From contig JAVBJU010000005.1 of assembly GCA_031546825.1 (NCBI GenBank), positions 1 to 64,000 of the forward strand: DNA of 64,000 nt, read 5' to 3'. Below the pieces are notes generated by a model. That model had not been told where the DNA came from. It did not search any database and worked only from the letters and a program-made list of their open reading frames with translations. Position 1 is the stretch's first letter, and each line of letters starts with the position of its first letter. The position numbers were made by a program, and so were the translations under genes. Shown here in pieces: positions 26,465 through 35,751 of this stretch. Origin of the DNA: Hohaiivirga sp031546825. Its GTDB lineage: Bacteria > Pseudomonadota > Alphaproteobacteria > Rhizobiales > Beijerinckiaceae.

Positions 26465-27230
26465 ATGGTTTTGCAAGCTCCCGCGCATTATCGGCACCGG
26501 CTTTTCCTTCGCCTGCCTGTTCGGCGGCGGCGCGCTCATCGCGATCCTTGTGTTTCCTGTCATCGCCCTTATGACGCCAGACCCCACAATGCGCCGCGAG
26601 CGCAACCAGTATCTGATTCACCTCATCTTCCAGATATATATCTGGATGATCCAGTTCATGCGGCTTGTGCGCATCGAAGTGCAAGGCGCTGATATTCTGA
26701 AGCGCTGCCGCAGTACCATAATCATTGCCAATCACCCGACCCTGCTCGATGTCGTCGTTCTGATGTCGCTCGTCAGCAATGCCCAATGCGTGGTCAAAAG
26801 CGCACTCTGGTCCAGTTGGACACTTGGCCGGGTGGTGCGCGGGGCTGGTTACATCCGCAACGATCTTCCATCTGAAGAACTTCTGGAAGAATGCGTTAAC
26901 TGCTTCAGACAGGGCGCCAATCTCATCATTTTCCCCGAAGGCACACGCACCGTTCCGGGCGCGATGCCGTCCATGCGGCGCGGATTTGCCAATATCGCTC
27001 TGTTCTCGGAGGCAGAAATCCAATTGGTCACCATTGACTGCACGCCGCCAACGCTGACCAAAGGGGAAAAATGGTGGCAAGTTCCCGCCGTCGCCCCTGT
27101 ACTGCGGGTGCGCGTTGGTGAGCGGATCAACCCGGCGGACCATATGCGCAATACCGAGCGCGCCCACGCGGCACGGCGGCTGGTGAATTTTGTTGAAGAT
27201 TATTATACACGACAGCTTGCGCCGACGTAA
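26457..27230 (+). CDS. apeD: PlsC-type lysophospholipid acyltransferase (APE)
   Basis: A 257-residue membrane-bound 1-acylglycerol-3-phosphate acyltransferase-type protein. One N-terminal membrane segment (about residues 15-40) is followed by NHPTLLD (the HX4D catalytic motif, about residue 88) and FPEGTRT (about 157). In APE clusters it is thought to make the lipid to which the polyene is attached. It overlaps apeC by eight bases and is followed by the two carrier-protein genes. Confidence 0.85.
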   Translation: MFKWFCKLPRIIGTGFSFACLFGGGALIAILVFPVIALMTPDPTMRRERNQYLIHLIFQIYIWMIQFMRLVRIEVQGADILKRCRSTIIIANHPTLLDVVVLMSLVSNAQCVVKSALWSSWTLGRVVRGAGYIRNDLPSEELLEECVNCFRQGANLIIFPEGTRTVPGAMPSMRRGFANIALFSEAEIQLVTIDCTPPTLTKGEKWWQVPAVAPVLRVRVGERINPADHMRNTERAHAARRLVNFVEDYYTRQLAPT

Positions 27231-27293
27231 CATTTGGTAGAACGCCGAATACAAAGCGCTAAAGTGACAAAATCAGGCGGGGATAGGGCCAAC

Positions 27294-27554
27294 ATGAACG
27301 TACTTGAAAACAAGATTAAACAACTGATCGTCGAGAGCCTCAAACTCGAAGATCTCAAGCCGGAAGAGATCGACAGCAACGAGCCCTTATTCGGCGAGGG
27401 CCTGGGGCTCGACTCGATTGATGCGCTGGAACTCGGGGTGGCGCTGCGTAAGGCATTCGGTCTTCAGATCGAGAGCGTGACCGACGACGTGAAGCAGCAT
27501 TTTGCCAATGTCCGCAGCCTGGCAAAATTCGTCGAAGCACAACAGGGACAGTGA
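27294..27554 (+). CDS. apeE: Acyl carrier protein 1 (APE)
   Basis: An 86-residue acyl carrier protein. The phosphopantetheine-attachment Ser is in GLGLDSIDALEL (about residue 40), and helices 1 and 3 are present. It carries the growing polyene as a thioester. The ATG at 27294 is chosen because the domain starts there; the longer frame from 27234 overlaps nothing useful. A second carrier gene follows after one base. Confidence 0.9.
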   Translation: MNVLENKIKQLIVESLKLEDLKPEEIDSNEPLFGEGLGLDSIDALELGVALRKAFGLQIESVTDDVKQHFANVRSLAKFVEAQQGQ

Positions 27555-27555
27555 G

Positions 27556-27813
27556 ATGATCTTAAGCCGCGAACAACTCTACGAAAAACTGTCGCAATAC
27601 CTCGAAGAGCTCTTCGAGGTGCCTGCGGCGAAAATCACGCCTGCCGCCCGCCTCTATGAAGACCTTGATCTCGATTCTATCGATGCTGTTGATCTGGTTG
27701 TGAAATTGCAGGAACTGACCGGGCTTAAATTCAAACCCGAGGAATTCAAGGCAGTTCGCACCGTGGCCGATGTGCTCGACTGTGTCGAGAAGCTGATGGC
27801 TGTTCCAGCCTGA
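27556..27813 (+). CDS. apeF: Acyl carrier protein 2 (APE)
   Basis: An 85-residue acyl carrier protein with the attachment Ser in EDLDLDSIDAVDLV (about residue 38). Two distinct carriers in tandem are usual in APE clusters; one is reported to be used for starter loading and chain extension and the other for a subset of steps. The start at 27556 lies one base after the apeE stop, with GTGAG before it. Confidence 0.9.
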   Translation: MILSREQLYEKLSQYLEELFEVPAAKITPAARLYEDLDLDSIDAVDLVVKLQELTGLKFKPEEFKAVRTVADVLDCVEKLMAVPA

Positions 27814-27817
27814 CGCC

Positions 27818-28387
27818 ATGACGATTGCCCTAACGATTGCAGGTATCCTCTATCCGATACTGGTTGTCTTCGGGCATTCGGTTGTGCCTCCCTTTTTGCT
27901 CATCGCCATTGCCTGCTTTCTGATTATGCTGCGGGTGTGGGATATGTCGCGCAAAGGGCATCCGCTGTTTGTCTCGGTAAAAGGTGCCTGGGCGAGCATT
28001 GTTTGCTTTGTCGCGCTGATCGGCCTCGGGCTCGCGTTTGCTGCGCCGATTACGGCGGCCAAGTTTTATCCGGTTGCGGTTAGTCTCGGCGTGGCTTTCA
28101 CCTTCGCCGCCTCTCTTGCCGCCCCGCCCTCGCTGGTCGAACGGCTGGCGCGATTGCGCGAACCCGATTTGCCGCCGGAAGCCACCAGCTATTGCCGCAA
28201 GGTGACATGGCTTTGGGCCGGATGGCTCACGGCCAATGGCGCCATAGCCGCAGCCCTCGCATTATGGGCGAGCGATGCTGTCTGGGCGTTGTGGACAGGG
28301 CTCATCAACTACGGCGTATCCGGTCTTCTGTTCGCAGGTGAATTTGCAGTGCGTTATTTCATGCGCCGCCCCGGGGCGACGGCATGA
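27818..28387 (+). CDS. apeG: Inner-membrane protein ApeG (COG4648-like)
   Basis: A 189-residue protein with four to six hydrophobic segments and no recognised catalytic motif. Position between the carrier proteins and the AMP-ligase, length and membrane pattern match the COG4648 membrane protein found in all APE clusters. Its role is not settled; it may hold the assembly line at the membrane. Its stop overlaps the apeH start (ATGA). Confidence 0.8.
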   Translation: MTIALTIAGILYPILVVFGHSVVPPFLLIAIACFLIMLRVWDMSRKGHPLFVSVKGAWASIVCFVALIGLGLAFAAPITAAKFYPVAVSLGVAFTFAASLAAPPSLVERLARLREPDLPPEATSYCRKVTWLWAGWLTANGAIAAALALWASDAVWALWTGLINYGVSGLLFAGEFAVRYFMRRPGATA

Positions 28388-29739
28388 TGAACCCGTTCTT
28401 CCATACGGGCGGCCCCGTTGAGACTGTCGCGTTTTGCGCCGGCCAGAATGTATCGCGGCAACGGTTCCTGTGCGATCTCGCCGGGGCCGTGCGGCATCTC
28501 CTGCCGTTCTCCGGGGGGATCGGCCTTTTGCTTACCGAGGATGCGTATTGGAGCGCGGTCGGTCTTCTGGCGATGGCGCAGGCGGGGGTCGATGTCATCC
28601 TGCCGCCCAACGCCCAGCCTGCGAGCATTCAGGCGCTCGCCGGACAGTTCGCCATCGTCGTATGCGATAGCGAAATTGCCGCGACTGACAGCGGCCTCAC
28701 GCCAAAGATCGTGCTTGATGCCACTCTCGCCTCCGCCCTGCCGGGCAATGTTATGTGCGACCCCAGCGCGAGGGTTTCGTTTTTTACTTCCGGCTCGTCC
28801 GCCGCGCGCAAGCAATGCCTCAAGACAATGGCCCATCTTTTTGCGGAAGCGCAGGCCATCGAGCACCTGCTGGGACACCGTGCGCCGGCCGCTTGCGCGG
28901 TGTTCGGCACGGTTTCGCATCAGCATGCCTATGGCTTCGCCTTCCGCATGTTGTGGCCGCTCCTGTCGGGACGCCAGATCGTGGGCCGGATGCACCGCTT
29001 CATAGAAAGCCTGTTCCATGATCTGCATCGACCGGCGGTGGTCGTATCCAGCCCGGCACATCTGAGCCGCCTTGAGGGCATCAGACCGTTACCCGAGGCC
29101 AAGATGCCGAGCGTTTTGCTGAGCGCGGGCGGGCACCTGCGCGATGATGCTGCCGCGGCGGCAATGAGGATTTTCGGGGTGCCTGTCACCGATATTTATG
29201 GCTCGACAGAGGCGGGGGCGATGGCGTTCCGCATCCGTGGCGGAGCGGATGATATGTGGGAAGCATTGCCCGGCACCACCATCAGCCCAAGCGCCACCGG
29301 AGAATTGCGCGCCCAGGCGGCTCATATCCCGCCCGAAGGCGAGAATAACGCCGACCGCCTGAAACTGCGCAGTGACGGAAAGTTCATGCTCACCGGGCGC
29401 AGTGACCGGGTGGTGAAGGTCGAGGGCAAGCGCATCAGCCTTTCAGAAATCGAGCGGTTGCTCGGCGAGATGGCGGAAGTGGAAAGCGCCTTTATCGTAT
29501 CGTTCACTGAGGGCGAAGGGCTCGGTGCCATTATCATTCCGACACAAAACGGGTGGAATGCTGTGAAACACATGGGCCAGTTCCGCTTTGGCCGGCAATT
29601 GCGCGCGCATCTCGCCCGGTGGATTGACCCGGCGGGCCTACCGCGGCGTTGGCGCTTTCTCAAAGAACTGCCATTGGGCGACATGGGCAAGACCAATCGC
29701 GCCGAACTTGCACGGTATTTCGAAGCGGATTCCCCATGA
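28384..29739 (+). CDS. apeH: AMP-ligase/acyl-CoA-synthetase-like starter-loading enzyme (APE)
   Basis: A 451-residue ANL-family adenylating enzyme. The phosphate-binding loop reads SFFTSGSSAARKQC (about residue 132), the A5 block is VTDIYGSTEAGAMAFR (about 265), and the hinge-lysine region is LTGRSDRVVKVEGKRIS (about 338). In APE synthesis it activates the aromatic starter acid (4-hydroxybenzoate type) and loads it on a carrier protein. The genes that make such a starter (chorismate lyase, aromatic ammonia lyase, methyltransferase) are not in the window. It shares ATGA junctions with both neighbours. Confidence 0.87.
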   Translation: MMNPFFHTGGPVETVAFCAGQNVSRQRFLCDLAGAVRHLLPFSGGIGLLLTEDAYWSAVGLLAMAQAGVDVILPPNAQPASIQALAGQFAIVVCDSEIAATDSGLTPKIVLDATLASALPGNVMCDPSARVSFFTSGSSAARKQCLKTMAHLFAEAQAIEHLLGHRAPAACAVFGTVSHQHAYGFAFRMLWPLLSGRQIVGRMHRFIESLFHDLHRPAVVVSSPAHLSRLEGIRPLPEAKMPSVLLSAGGHLRDDAAAAAMRIFGVPVTDIYGSTEAGAMAFRIRGGADDMWEALPGTTISPSATGELRAQAAHIPPEGENNADRLKLRSDGKFMLTGRSDRVVKVEGKRISLSEIERLLGEMAEVESAFIVSFTEGEGLGAIIIPTQNGWNAVKHMGQFRFGRQLRAHLARWIDPAGLPRRWRFLKELPLGDMGKTNRAELARYFEADSP

Positions 29740-30113
29740 AACACCATGATGGCCATGAGCGCTCATCCGAACCCGAAATTCACGCGGTCAGCGCGGTTGA
29801 CGGCGGCGTTGTGCTTGACCTTTTCATTCCCGAAACCCTCGTGTGGTTCGAGGGACATTTCGCCGATGCGCCAATTTTACCCGGCGTGGTTCAGATTGAC
29901 TGGGCGCTTCTTCTCGGCAGGCGGCATCTCTCGATCGGGCCGACGGGCGCTCACTCCATGCAGGTGAAATTCCGCAAGGTTTTCGGCCCCGGTGGTGGTA
30001 TCCGTCTTTTCCTAGAAAAGCGCGGCGCGGATACCTTGCGTTTTGAATATCGGCGAGGCGACGATCTCATGTCTTCGGGATCGCTCAAACTCTTCCCGGA
30101 GGAACAGAGATGA
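29736..30113 (+). CDS. apeI: 3-hydroxyacyl-ACP dehydratase ApeI (hotdog fold)
   Basis: A 125-residue single-hotdog protein. The FabZ/FabA-like active-site block reads FEGHFADAPILPGVVQIDWA (about residues 40-59) and includes the catalytic His. It removes water from the 3-hydroxyacyl-ACP to form the conjugated double bonds. The start at 29736 overlaps the apeH stop by four bases, and its own stop overlaps the apeK start. A second dehydratase (apeP) lies downstream. Confidence 0.85.
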   Translation: MKHHDGHERSSEPEIHAVSAVDGGVVLDLFIPETLVWFEGHFADAPILPGVVQIDWALLLGRRHLSIGPTGAHSMQVKFRKVFGPGGGIRLFLEKRGADTLRFEYRRGDDLMSSGSLKLFPEEQR

Positions 30114-30520
30114 TCTCGGTGCGCGTGCCGGTTCAGGTGCAGTTTTATGATGTTGATTCCATGCAGATCGTCTGGCATGGCCATTATGCGCGTTACCTCG
30201 AAGAGGCCCGCTGCGCCCTTCTGGAAAAGCTCGATTACAGCTATACCCGCATGGCGGAACTCGGCCATATCTGGCCAATTACCGAAATGAGGACGAAGTA
30301 CATCAAGTCAGCGCGGTTTCGCCAACATATCGAGATCGAAGCGACACTTGTTGAATACGAGAACCGCATCCGTATTGATTACCGCATCTTCGACAAGGAT
30401 ACCGGTGCTCTGCTGACCAAGGCGCAGACGACGCAGCTTTGTGTGGAAATCGCCACAGGCGAGTTACGTCTTGATGCACCACCAGAATTCATCGCCAAAG
30501 TGAGGGCTTATTGTGATTAA
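30110..30520 (+). CDS. apeK: 4HBT-type thioesterase (APE)
   Basis: A 136-residue 4-hydroxybenzoyl-CoA-thioesterase-like hotdog protein. The catalytic Asp block YDVDSMQIVWHGHYARYLEE spans residues 13-32. In APE clusters it releases stalled or wrong acyl chains from the carrier proteins. Overlaps of four bases upstream and eight downstream show tight coupling. Confidence 0.87.
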   Translation: MISVRVPVQVQFYDVDSMQIVWHGHYARYLEEARCALLEKLDYSYTRMAELGHIWPITEMRTKYIKSARFRQHIEIEATLVEYENRIRIDYRIFDKDTGALLTKAQTTQLCVEIATGELRLDAPPEFIAKVRAYCD

Positions 30521-31139
30521 ACGTGTTGCTTTTATCTTCGGCGTCATGCTGCTCGCGCTGCATACCTTTCAGGCTTCTGCGCAGGAACTGCCGCAAGCCG
30601 CCCGCATTGGTCCCAACCAGATATTGCGCGGGCGCTTCGAGCAGCAGCGCCATCTCACCGGTTTTTCCGCACCGGTAAAAAGCTACGGCGTCTTCGTGTT
30701 GCAGCCGGGGCGCGGGCTGATCTGGAAAACCGAAAGACCTTTCGCCATCACCACCGTGCTGAGCCCCGCGGGTTTAGTGCAGGAGGTCAAGGGCCGCGAG
30801 ACGGTGCGCATGGCCTCCGCGCAACTGCCGTTCATGGCAAAACTTTACGCCATGCTGAGCGGTGTGCTGACCGGCGACTGGACGATGATGAGCAATGCCT
30901 TCACCATTACCCAGGCCAAAGAAGGCAAAAGCTGGCGTTTGAAACTGACGCCGCTGCGGGCCAATGATCCGTCAATGCCCATCAAGGAAATTAACGCCGC
31001 CGGATCGCGCTTGCTCGAAGACGTCGAGGTTATTAAGCCAAACGGCGACAAAGACCGGCTGATCTTCTCCGCCCAGAAGCTCGAAACCGGCACCGTGACC
31101 GAAGACGAAGCGGCTCTGTTCAACACATTGGGTCGATAA
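30513..31139 (+). CDS. apeL: LolA-like outer-membrane lipoprotein carrier (APE)
   Basis: A 208-residue exported protein with a signal peptide (about residues 1-23, ending ASAQ) and a LolA-like half-barrel fold (GRFEQQRHLTGFSAPVKSYG, GLIWKTERPFAI). It would ferry the polyene lipid across the periplasm from the MMPL exporter encoded next. LolA proteins normally serve lipoproteins; the dedicated copy belongs to APE and related lipid clusters. Confidence 0.85.
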   Translation: MIKRVAFIFGVMLLALHTFQASAQELPQAARIGPNQILRGRFEQQRHLTGFSAPVKSYGVFVLQPGRGLIWKTERPFAITTVLSPAGLVQEVKGRETVRMASAQLPFMAKLYAMLSGVLTGDWTMMSNAFTITQAKEGKSWRLKLTPLRANDPSMPIKEINAAGSRLLEDVEVIKPNGDKDRLIFSAQKLETGTVTEDEAALFNTLGR

Positions 31140-31141
31140 AA

Positions 31142-33439
31142 ATGCGCGGACTGGCCGGGATATGGCTTGCGATTGTTGTCCTGGCCGGTGCGTATCTCAC
31201 CGTTCACGTGAAGACTGGCCTGCCATTGCAGACCGATATTCTGGCGCTGCTGCCTGCCGAGGAGCAAAATCCCGCCATTCGCAAGGCCAATGATATTGTT
31301 ACCCGTGAATTGTCGCGCAAGGTGGTGGTGATGGTGAGCCATGCCGGGCGCGATGAAGCCCGCGAGGCGGCGCGCGCCATCGGGGCCGCCATTGAGGCAA
31401 CGGGGCTCACGGCCCCCATTGGCGACGAATTCTCAATTGACCGCATGAAGCGCATCGGTGCGCTCTATTTCCCCCATCGCAACGGCCTGCTTTCGGCAGA
31501 GAACCGTGACCTGCTTGGGCAAGGCAAGGGAGAGGTGGTCGCAGAAAAAGCGCTGGCGCAGGTTTTCGGTGTGGGCACCATTGCCGATGCCGGGCTATTG
31601 CGCGCCGACCCTTTCCTCCTGATGCCGGATTACATGCTGTCATTGCCGTTCCCGCGCACCAAGATTGGCATGGATGACGGCCTGCTCTCGGCCACCGATG
31701 GAACCGGCACCCATATCGTTTTGCTGGCGACGTTGACGGCGGAACCCTATGCGCTCGACATCCAGAAAAAGCTGGTCTCGGCGCTTGATCAGGCGGTATC
31801 GCGCAACACCGCAAAGTTTCCCGGCCTTGAGGTCAAACGCCTCGGCGCGGTGTTTTATGCGGCAGCGGGGGCCAAGCAAGCGGTGGATGAAGCCTCGACC
31901 TTGTCGGTCTTGTCTTTCCTCGGAATTACTTTGCTCATCGTCTTCGTGTTTCGACGTGTGCGCCCGGTCTTTCAGAACCTCATCGTGGTGGCGGTTGGCG
32001 TCACCTGTGGGACGGCTGCGACGCTCTGGCTGTTTGGCGAAATACATATCGCCTCGCTTCTGTTCGGCATCAGCCTGATCGGTGTCGCTGTCGATTATGG
32101 GCTCTACTACACCACCAGCATTTTCGACGGTGGCGATGAAGCGCCCCGCGCGCGTCTTGCACGCGTGCTGCCCGGCATCGGGCTCGGCCTTCTCATGACC
32201 GCCATCGGCTATGGCGCTTTGGCTATTGCACCATTTCCCGGCCTGCGGCAGATCGCCCTCTTCTCGGCCATCGGGCTTGTCGGCTCCTGTCTGACGGTGA
32301 TCTTGTGGCTGCCCCTCGGCGATCGCTCTTCCATGCCGCAGCACGGGTCGCGCCTGCTCGCATCGGTCAGCGCCCTATCGGCATTGTGGCAAATAGCCGG
32401 GCGGCGCAAAGTGCTTTTCGGGGCGGCTCTTGTTGCGCTGGCGCTGTGTGCCGTCGCGGCATCGCGCTTTGCGGTGGACGATGATGTGCACCATCTGCAG
32501 GCGCTCGATCCTGGTCTCGTTGTCGAGCAAAAGGCGATCACCGGCATGATCGGTGCCAATTCCGCCAATCAGTTCCTGCTGGTGTCGGCGGCTGACGACG
32601 AAGAGGCTTTGAAGGTTCAGGAAGTTTTGCAACCAGCGCTTGAAGCGCTGCACGTGCGGGGCGTCTTCTCGGGGTTCCAGATGCCCGCTGGTTTTGTACC
32701 ATCGATGGCACGGCAGACAAGCAATGCGAAACTGGTGGCGCAATATCTGACCGCGCCATTGGAGCAGCAACAGCGTGAAACGCTCGGACTGGAAGGGGAG
32801 ATGCGGCCCCCTCCCGCCAATGCGGGGTTGAGCCTTTCCAAGGCCCTTGATGCCAACGCAGTGCCTTATCTCAATACGCTGGTTCTGGCCCCTGGCCTGC
32901 ATATCGTCACATTCCAAAATCTCACCGATCCTGTGGCCGTGAAGCATGCTGTGGCCGGGATGGCCAATATCACCTTCATCGACCCGGCTGGCGATTACAG
33001 TGTGCTGCTCGAAAAATACCGCGTGCGCATGATGATCCTCACCGGCGTCTTCGCCGCCATCGCGCTTGCCATACTCGTTGTGCGCTATCGCGGCTGGAAG
33101 GGTGTGTTTCTGTTCGCCATTCCGGCAATAACAGTTGCGCTGACCGTGGCAGTCCTCGCATTGATCGGCCAGGCCTTCACATTCTTCCATGCGGTTGGCC
33201 TCATCCTGATACTGGTTTTCACCCTCGACTACACGGTGTTCGGAGCGGAATCGCGCCTTCTGGCGCAACCGGTCACACTTCTGGCGATGGGGCTTGCGGC
33301 AATAACCGCTCTCCTGTCTTTTGGCATCCTAGCGGTCAGCAAGGTTCCGGCGGTCCACCACTTCGGCAGCACGATGTTAATCGGAATAACGCTCGCAATT
33401 CTCATAACGCCGCTTGCCGTTGTGCGGGCGGAAAGATAA
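31142..33439 (+). CDS. apeM: MMPL/RND-type exporter (APE)
   Basis: A 765-residue RND/MMPL-family exporter. Membrane segments flank two periplasmic loops: segment 1 at about residues 5-25, a block of five at about 245-420, and a second block at about 625-760. The charged block FGISLIGVAVDYGLYYTTS (about residue 310) and its second-half equivalent FTLDYTVFGAESRL carry the proton-path aspartates. It would flip or extract the aryl-polyene lipid from the inner membrane and hand it to the LolA-like carrier. Three bases separate it from apeL. Confidence 0.88.
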   Translation: MRGLAGIWLAIVVLAGAYLTVHVKTGLPLQTDILALLPAEEQNPAIRKANDIVTRELSRKVVVMVSHAGRDEAREAARAIGAAIEATGLTAPIGDEFSIDRMKRIGALYFPHRNGLLSAENRDLLGQGKGEVVAEKALAQVFGVGTIADAGLLRADPFLLMPDYMLSLPFPRTKIGMDDGLLSATDGTGTHIVLLATLTAEPYALDIQKKLVSALDQAVSRNTAKFPGLEVKRLGAVFYAAAGAKQAVDEASTLSVLSFLGITLLIVFVFRRVRPVFQNLIVVAVGVTCGTAATLWLFGEIHIASLLFGISLIGVAVDYGLYYTTSIFDGGDEAPRARLARVLPGIGLGLLMTAIGYGALAIAPFPGLRQIALFSAIGLVGSCLTVILWLPLGDRSSMPQHGSRLLASVSALSALWQIAGRRKVLFGAALVALALCAVAASRFAVDDDVHHLQALDPGLVVEQKAITGMIGANSANQFLLVSAADDEEALKVQEVLQPALEALHVRGVFSGFQMPAGFVPSMARQTSNAKLVAQYLTAPLEQQQRETLGLEGEMRPPPANAGLSLSKALDANAVPYLNTLVLAPGLHIVTFQNLTDPVAVKHAVAGMANITFIDPAGDYSVLLEKYRVRMMILTGVFAAIALAILVVRYRGWKGVFLFAIPAITVALTVAVLALIGQAFTFFHAVGLILILVFTLDYTVFGAESRLLAQPVTLLAMGLAAITALLSFGILAVSKVPAVHHFGSTMLIGITLAILITPLAVVRAER

Positions 33440-33476
33440 AGCTCGAAACAGTACCAAACGAAAGGAAAACACGGCC

Positions 33477-34082
33477 ATGCGACAGACACTGCGAATGATC
33501 GCCGGGGCAATTGCCCTGCTCTCGACGCTGGCCGCCTGTGCACCAAACCGCCAGGAGCTTTCCGGGAGTACCGATGGCAAAGCGCCCATCGGGAAAAACC
33601 TGAGCGTCATGCTGCCGCCACCCGCCGATTTCGGCCGCCCGGTCGAGGCAAGCCAAGTGCTGACCATGACGGGCTATGGGCGCACCTTCGCCCTTGAAAC
33701 CCGCCTGAGCATCACCCGCAAGAACGTCTCGCTGGTCGCGCTCGACACCATGGGCCGCCGCGCCATGACCATCTCATGGGATGGTGCAAAACTTGCTTAC
33801 GAAAAAGCCGACTGGGTGCCGTCTCTGATTGATCCCGGTGCGGTCCTGGCCGATGTCTATCTGCTCTACGGACAGGAAAAGACGCTAAGCGAACGCCTCG
33901 CTCCCCTTGGCTGCATCGTGATGGATGATAAACAATCGCGCGAAATCACTTGTGGTGGCAAACCGCTTCTCTCCGCCCAATTCGGATGGCAGCGCAGCGG
34001 ACGCTGGAACGGCAACATGCATTACGGCAACCGTTCATGGGGCTATGATGTTGAGGTGCAATCCTCTGACATGAAGCGGTGA
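33477..34082 (+). CDS. apeN: DUF3261 outer-membrane lipoprotein (APE)
   Basis: A 201-residue lipoprotein whose signal peptide ends in the lipobox LAAC (Cys at about residue 21), with a DUF3261 domain after it. It is the likely outer-membrane acceptor for the polyene lipid, working like LolB after the LolA-like protein. The ATG at 33477 begins the signal peptide; the frame from 33414 overlaps the end of apeM and is not needed. Confidence 0.83.
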   Translation: MRQTLRMIAGAIALLSTLAACAPNRQELSGSTDGKAPIGKNLSVMLPPPADFGRPVEASQVLTMTGYGRTFALETRLSITRKNVSLVALDTMGRRAMTISWDGAKLAYEKADWVPSLIDPGAVLADVYLLYGQEKTLSERLAPLGCIVMDDKQSREITCGGKPLLSAQFGWQRSGRWNGNMHYGNRSWGYDVEVQSSDMKR

Positions 34083-34092
34083 GCGCATAAAG

Positions 34093-35289
34093 ATGCGGCT
34101 GGGAATTCCTGCACTCGGGATTGTTTCGAGCCTCGGTCGGGGCAAGGCGGAAAACGCCCGTGCCCTGTTTGCGGGCAACCGGGACGGCATGGTCGGGCGC
34201 GATGATCTGATCCCCGGTCAACGGGTCGTGGTTGGGGCAGTGACAGGGGATCTGCCGCCTGTGCCGGCCCATCTTTCCGCCTGGCAGTGCCGCAATAACA
34301 GCCTGGTTTACGCGGCGCTCACCGAGATCATGACTGATGTCGAAGCGCTCATCCACCGCTTTGGCCGCGCCCGTATTGCAGTGGTGATGGGCACCAGCAC
34401 TTCTGGCATCGCTGAGGGTGAAACCGCCTTTGCGGAACGCCTCGCCCACGGCACCTGGCCCGCGCGTTTCGATTACCGCCAGCAGGAAGCGGGCGGTCTT
34501 GCGGGCTTCGTTGCCAAAGCGCTTGATATCACCGGCCCCGCCTACACCATCGCCACCGCATGTTCCTCAAGCGGCAAGGTTTTCGGCTCAGCCCGGCGGC
34601 TGATCCGGGCGGGGCTCGCAGACGCTGTCATCGTCGGAGGGGCCGATACGTTGTGCCGCCTGACACTTAATGGCTTCAGCGCCCTGGAAGCGGTATCTCA
34701 CGGGCATTGCCAGCCTTTCAGCCACAATCGGGATGGTATCAATATCGGTGAAGCCGCCGCGGTATTTGTGGTGACGGCGGAAGAGAGCGAGATCAACCTT
34801 TTGGGCCTCGGGGAGGCCTCAGATGCCCACCATATCAGCGCCCCTGACCCTGAAGGCAAAGGCGCGATCAAGACGATCCGCGCCGCGCTGGACGACGCTC
34901 ATCTCACCCCCGCCGACATCGCCTATGTCAATCTGCACGGCACCGGCACCAAGCTGAACGACGCGATGGAAAGCGGGGTTATTCACACAATCTTCGGCCC
35001 GCAAACGCCGTGCAGTTCAACAAAGGCCATCACCGGTCATACACTTGGTGCCGCAGGCGCTTGCGAAGCGGCTTTCCTGTGGCTGACCCTCAACCGCCGC
35101 CACAACCCCGAAAGCCGCCTGCCGCCCCACATCTGGGACGGTGTACCCGACCCGGAGATTTCCACCATTGCCCTGACGACAGCCCATGCGACATTCCCGC
35201 AAAGCCGCTCTGTGGCCATGTTGTCCAATTCATTCGCCTTCGGCGGCAGCAATGTCGCGTTGGTGCTTGGGCGGGGAAAAGCGCCATGA
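34093..35289 (+). CDS. apeO: Beta-ketoacyl-ACP synthase (APE, partner of the chain-length factor)
   Basis: A 398-residue thiolase-fold ketosynthase with active-site Cys157 in IATACSSSGKV and the two catalytic histidines in NLHGTGTKLND and TGHTLGAAGA. It extends the polyene chain with malonyl-ACP, most likely as a heterodimer with ApeC. Its stop overlaps the apeP start by four bases. Confidence 0.88.
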   Translation: MRLGIPALGIVSSLGRGKAENARALFAGNRDGMVGRDDLIPGQRVVVGAVTGDLPPVPAHLSAWQCRNNSLVYAALTEIMTDVEALIHRFGRARIAVVMGTSTSGIAEGETAFAERLAHGTWPARFDYRQQEAGGLAGFVAKALDITGPAYTIATACSSSGKVFGSARRLIRAGLADAVIVGGADTLCRLTLNGFSALEAVSHGHCQPFSHNRDGINIGEAAAVFVVTAEESEINLLGLGEASDAHHISAPDPEGKGAIKTIRAALDDAHLTPADIAYVNLHGTGTKLNDAMESGVIHTIFGPQTPCSSTKAITGHTLGAAGACEAAFLWLTLNRRHNPESRLPPHIWDGVPDPEISTIALTTAHATFPQSRSVAMLSNSFAFGGSNVALVLGRGKAP

Positions 35290-35750
35290 TAACGCCCTTG
35301 CCGCCCATTGCCGAACTTCTGCCCCATACCGGCCGCGCTATCCTGCTTGATACGATTGAGGCTGCGGATGCGAGTTCAATTTCATGTACGCTGCATGTGC
35401 GCCCCGAATGTCCGTTCTTTATTCAAGGCAAAGGCGTTTCTGCCCATGTTTCCATTGAGTGGATGGCGCTGGCCTGTGCCGCCTATGGCGGGCTGGAGGA
35501 TCGGGTGAAGGGTAAGCCGGTAACGCTCGGCCTCCTGCTCGGCACCCGTAATTTCAAAGCAACCCGGCCCTACTTCGCGCCTGGGCTGGATTTCATCATC
35601 GAAGCGCGTCTATCCTACCGGGATGCGGCAATCGGTGTCTTTGACTGCTCGGTGCGGCAGCGTGGTAGCGATATCCTGGACGCAACGGCACAACTGACGG
35701 TCTATCAGCCCGAAGATGTGCGAGCTTTCCTCGAAGAACAGGGACAGTGA
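35286..35750 (+). CDS. apeP: Dehydratase ApeP (hotdog fold)
   Basis: A 154-residue hotdog protein with the motif IAELLPHTGRAILLDTIE at its N-terminus and HVSIEWMALACAAYGG in the core helix, as in ApeP/3-hydroxylacyl dehydratases of APE clusters. It pairs with ApeI to dehydrate the hydroxyacyl intermediates. The start at 35286 (ATGA overlap with apeO) is clear; the longer frame from 35010 is an overlap artefact. Confidence 0.83.
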   Translation: MITPLPPIAELLPHTGRAILLDTIEAADASSISCTLHVRPECPFFIQGKGVSAHVSIEWMALACAAYGGLEDRVKGKPVTLGLLLGTRNFKATRPYFAPGLDFIIEARLSYRDAAIGVFDCSVRQRGSDILDATAQLTVYQPEDVRAFLEEQGQ

Positions 35751-35751
35751 C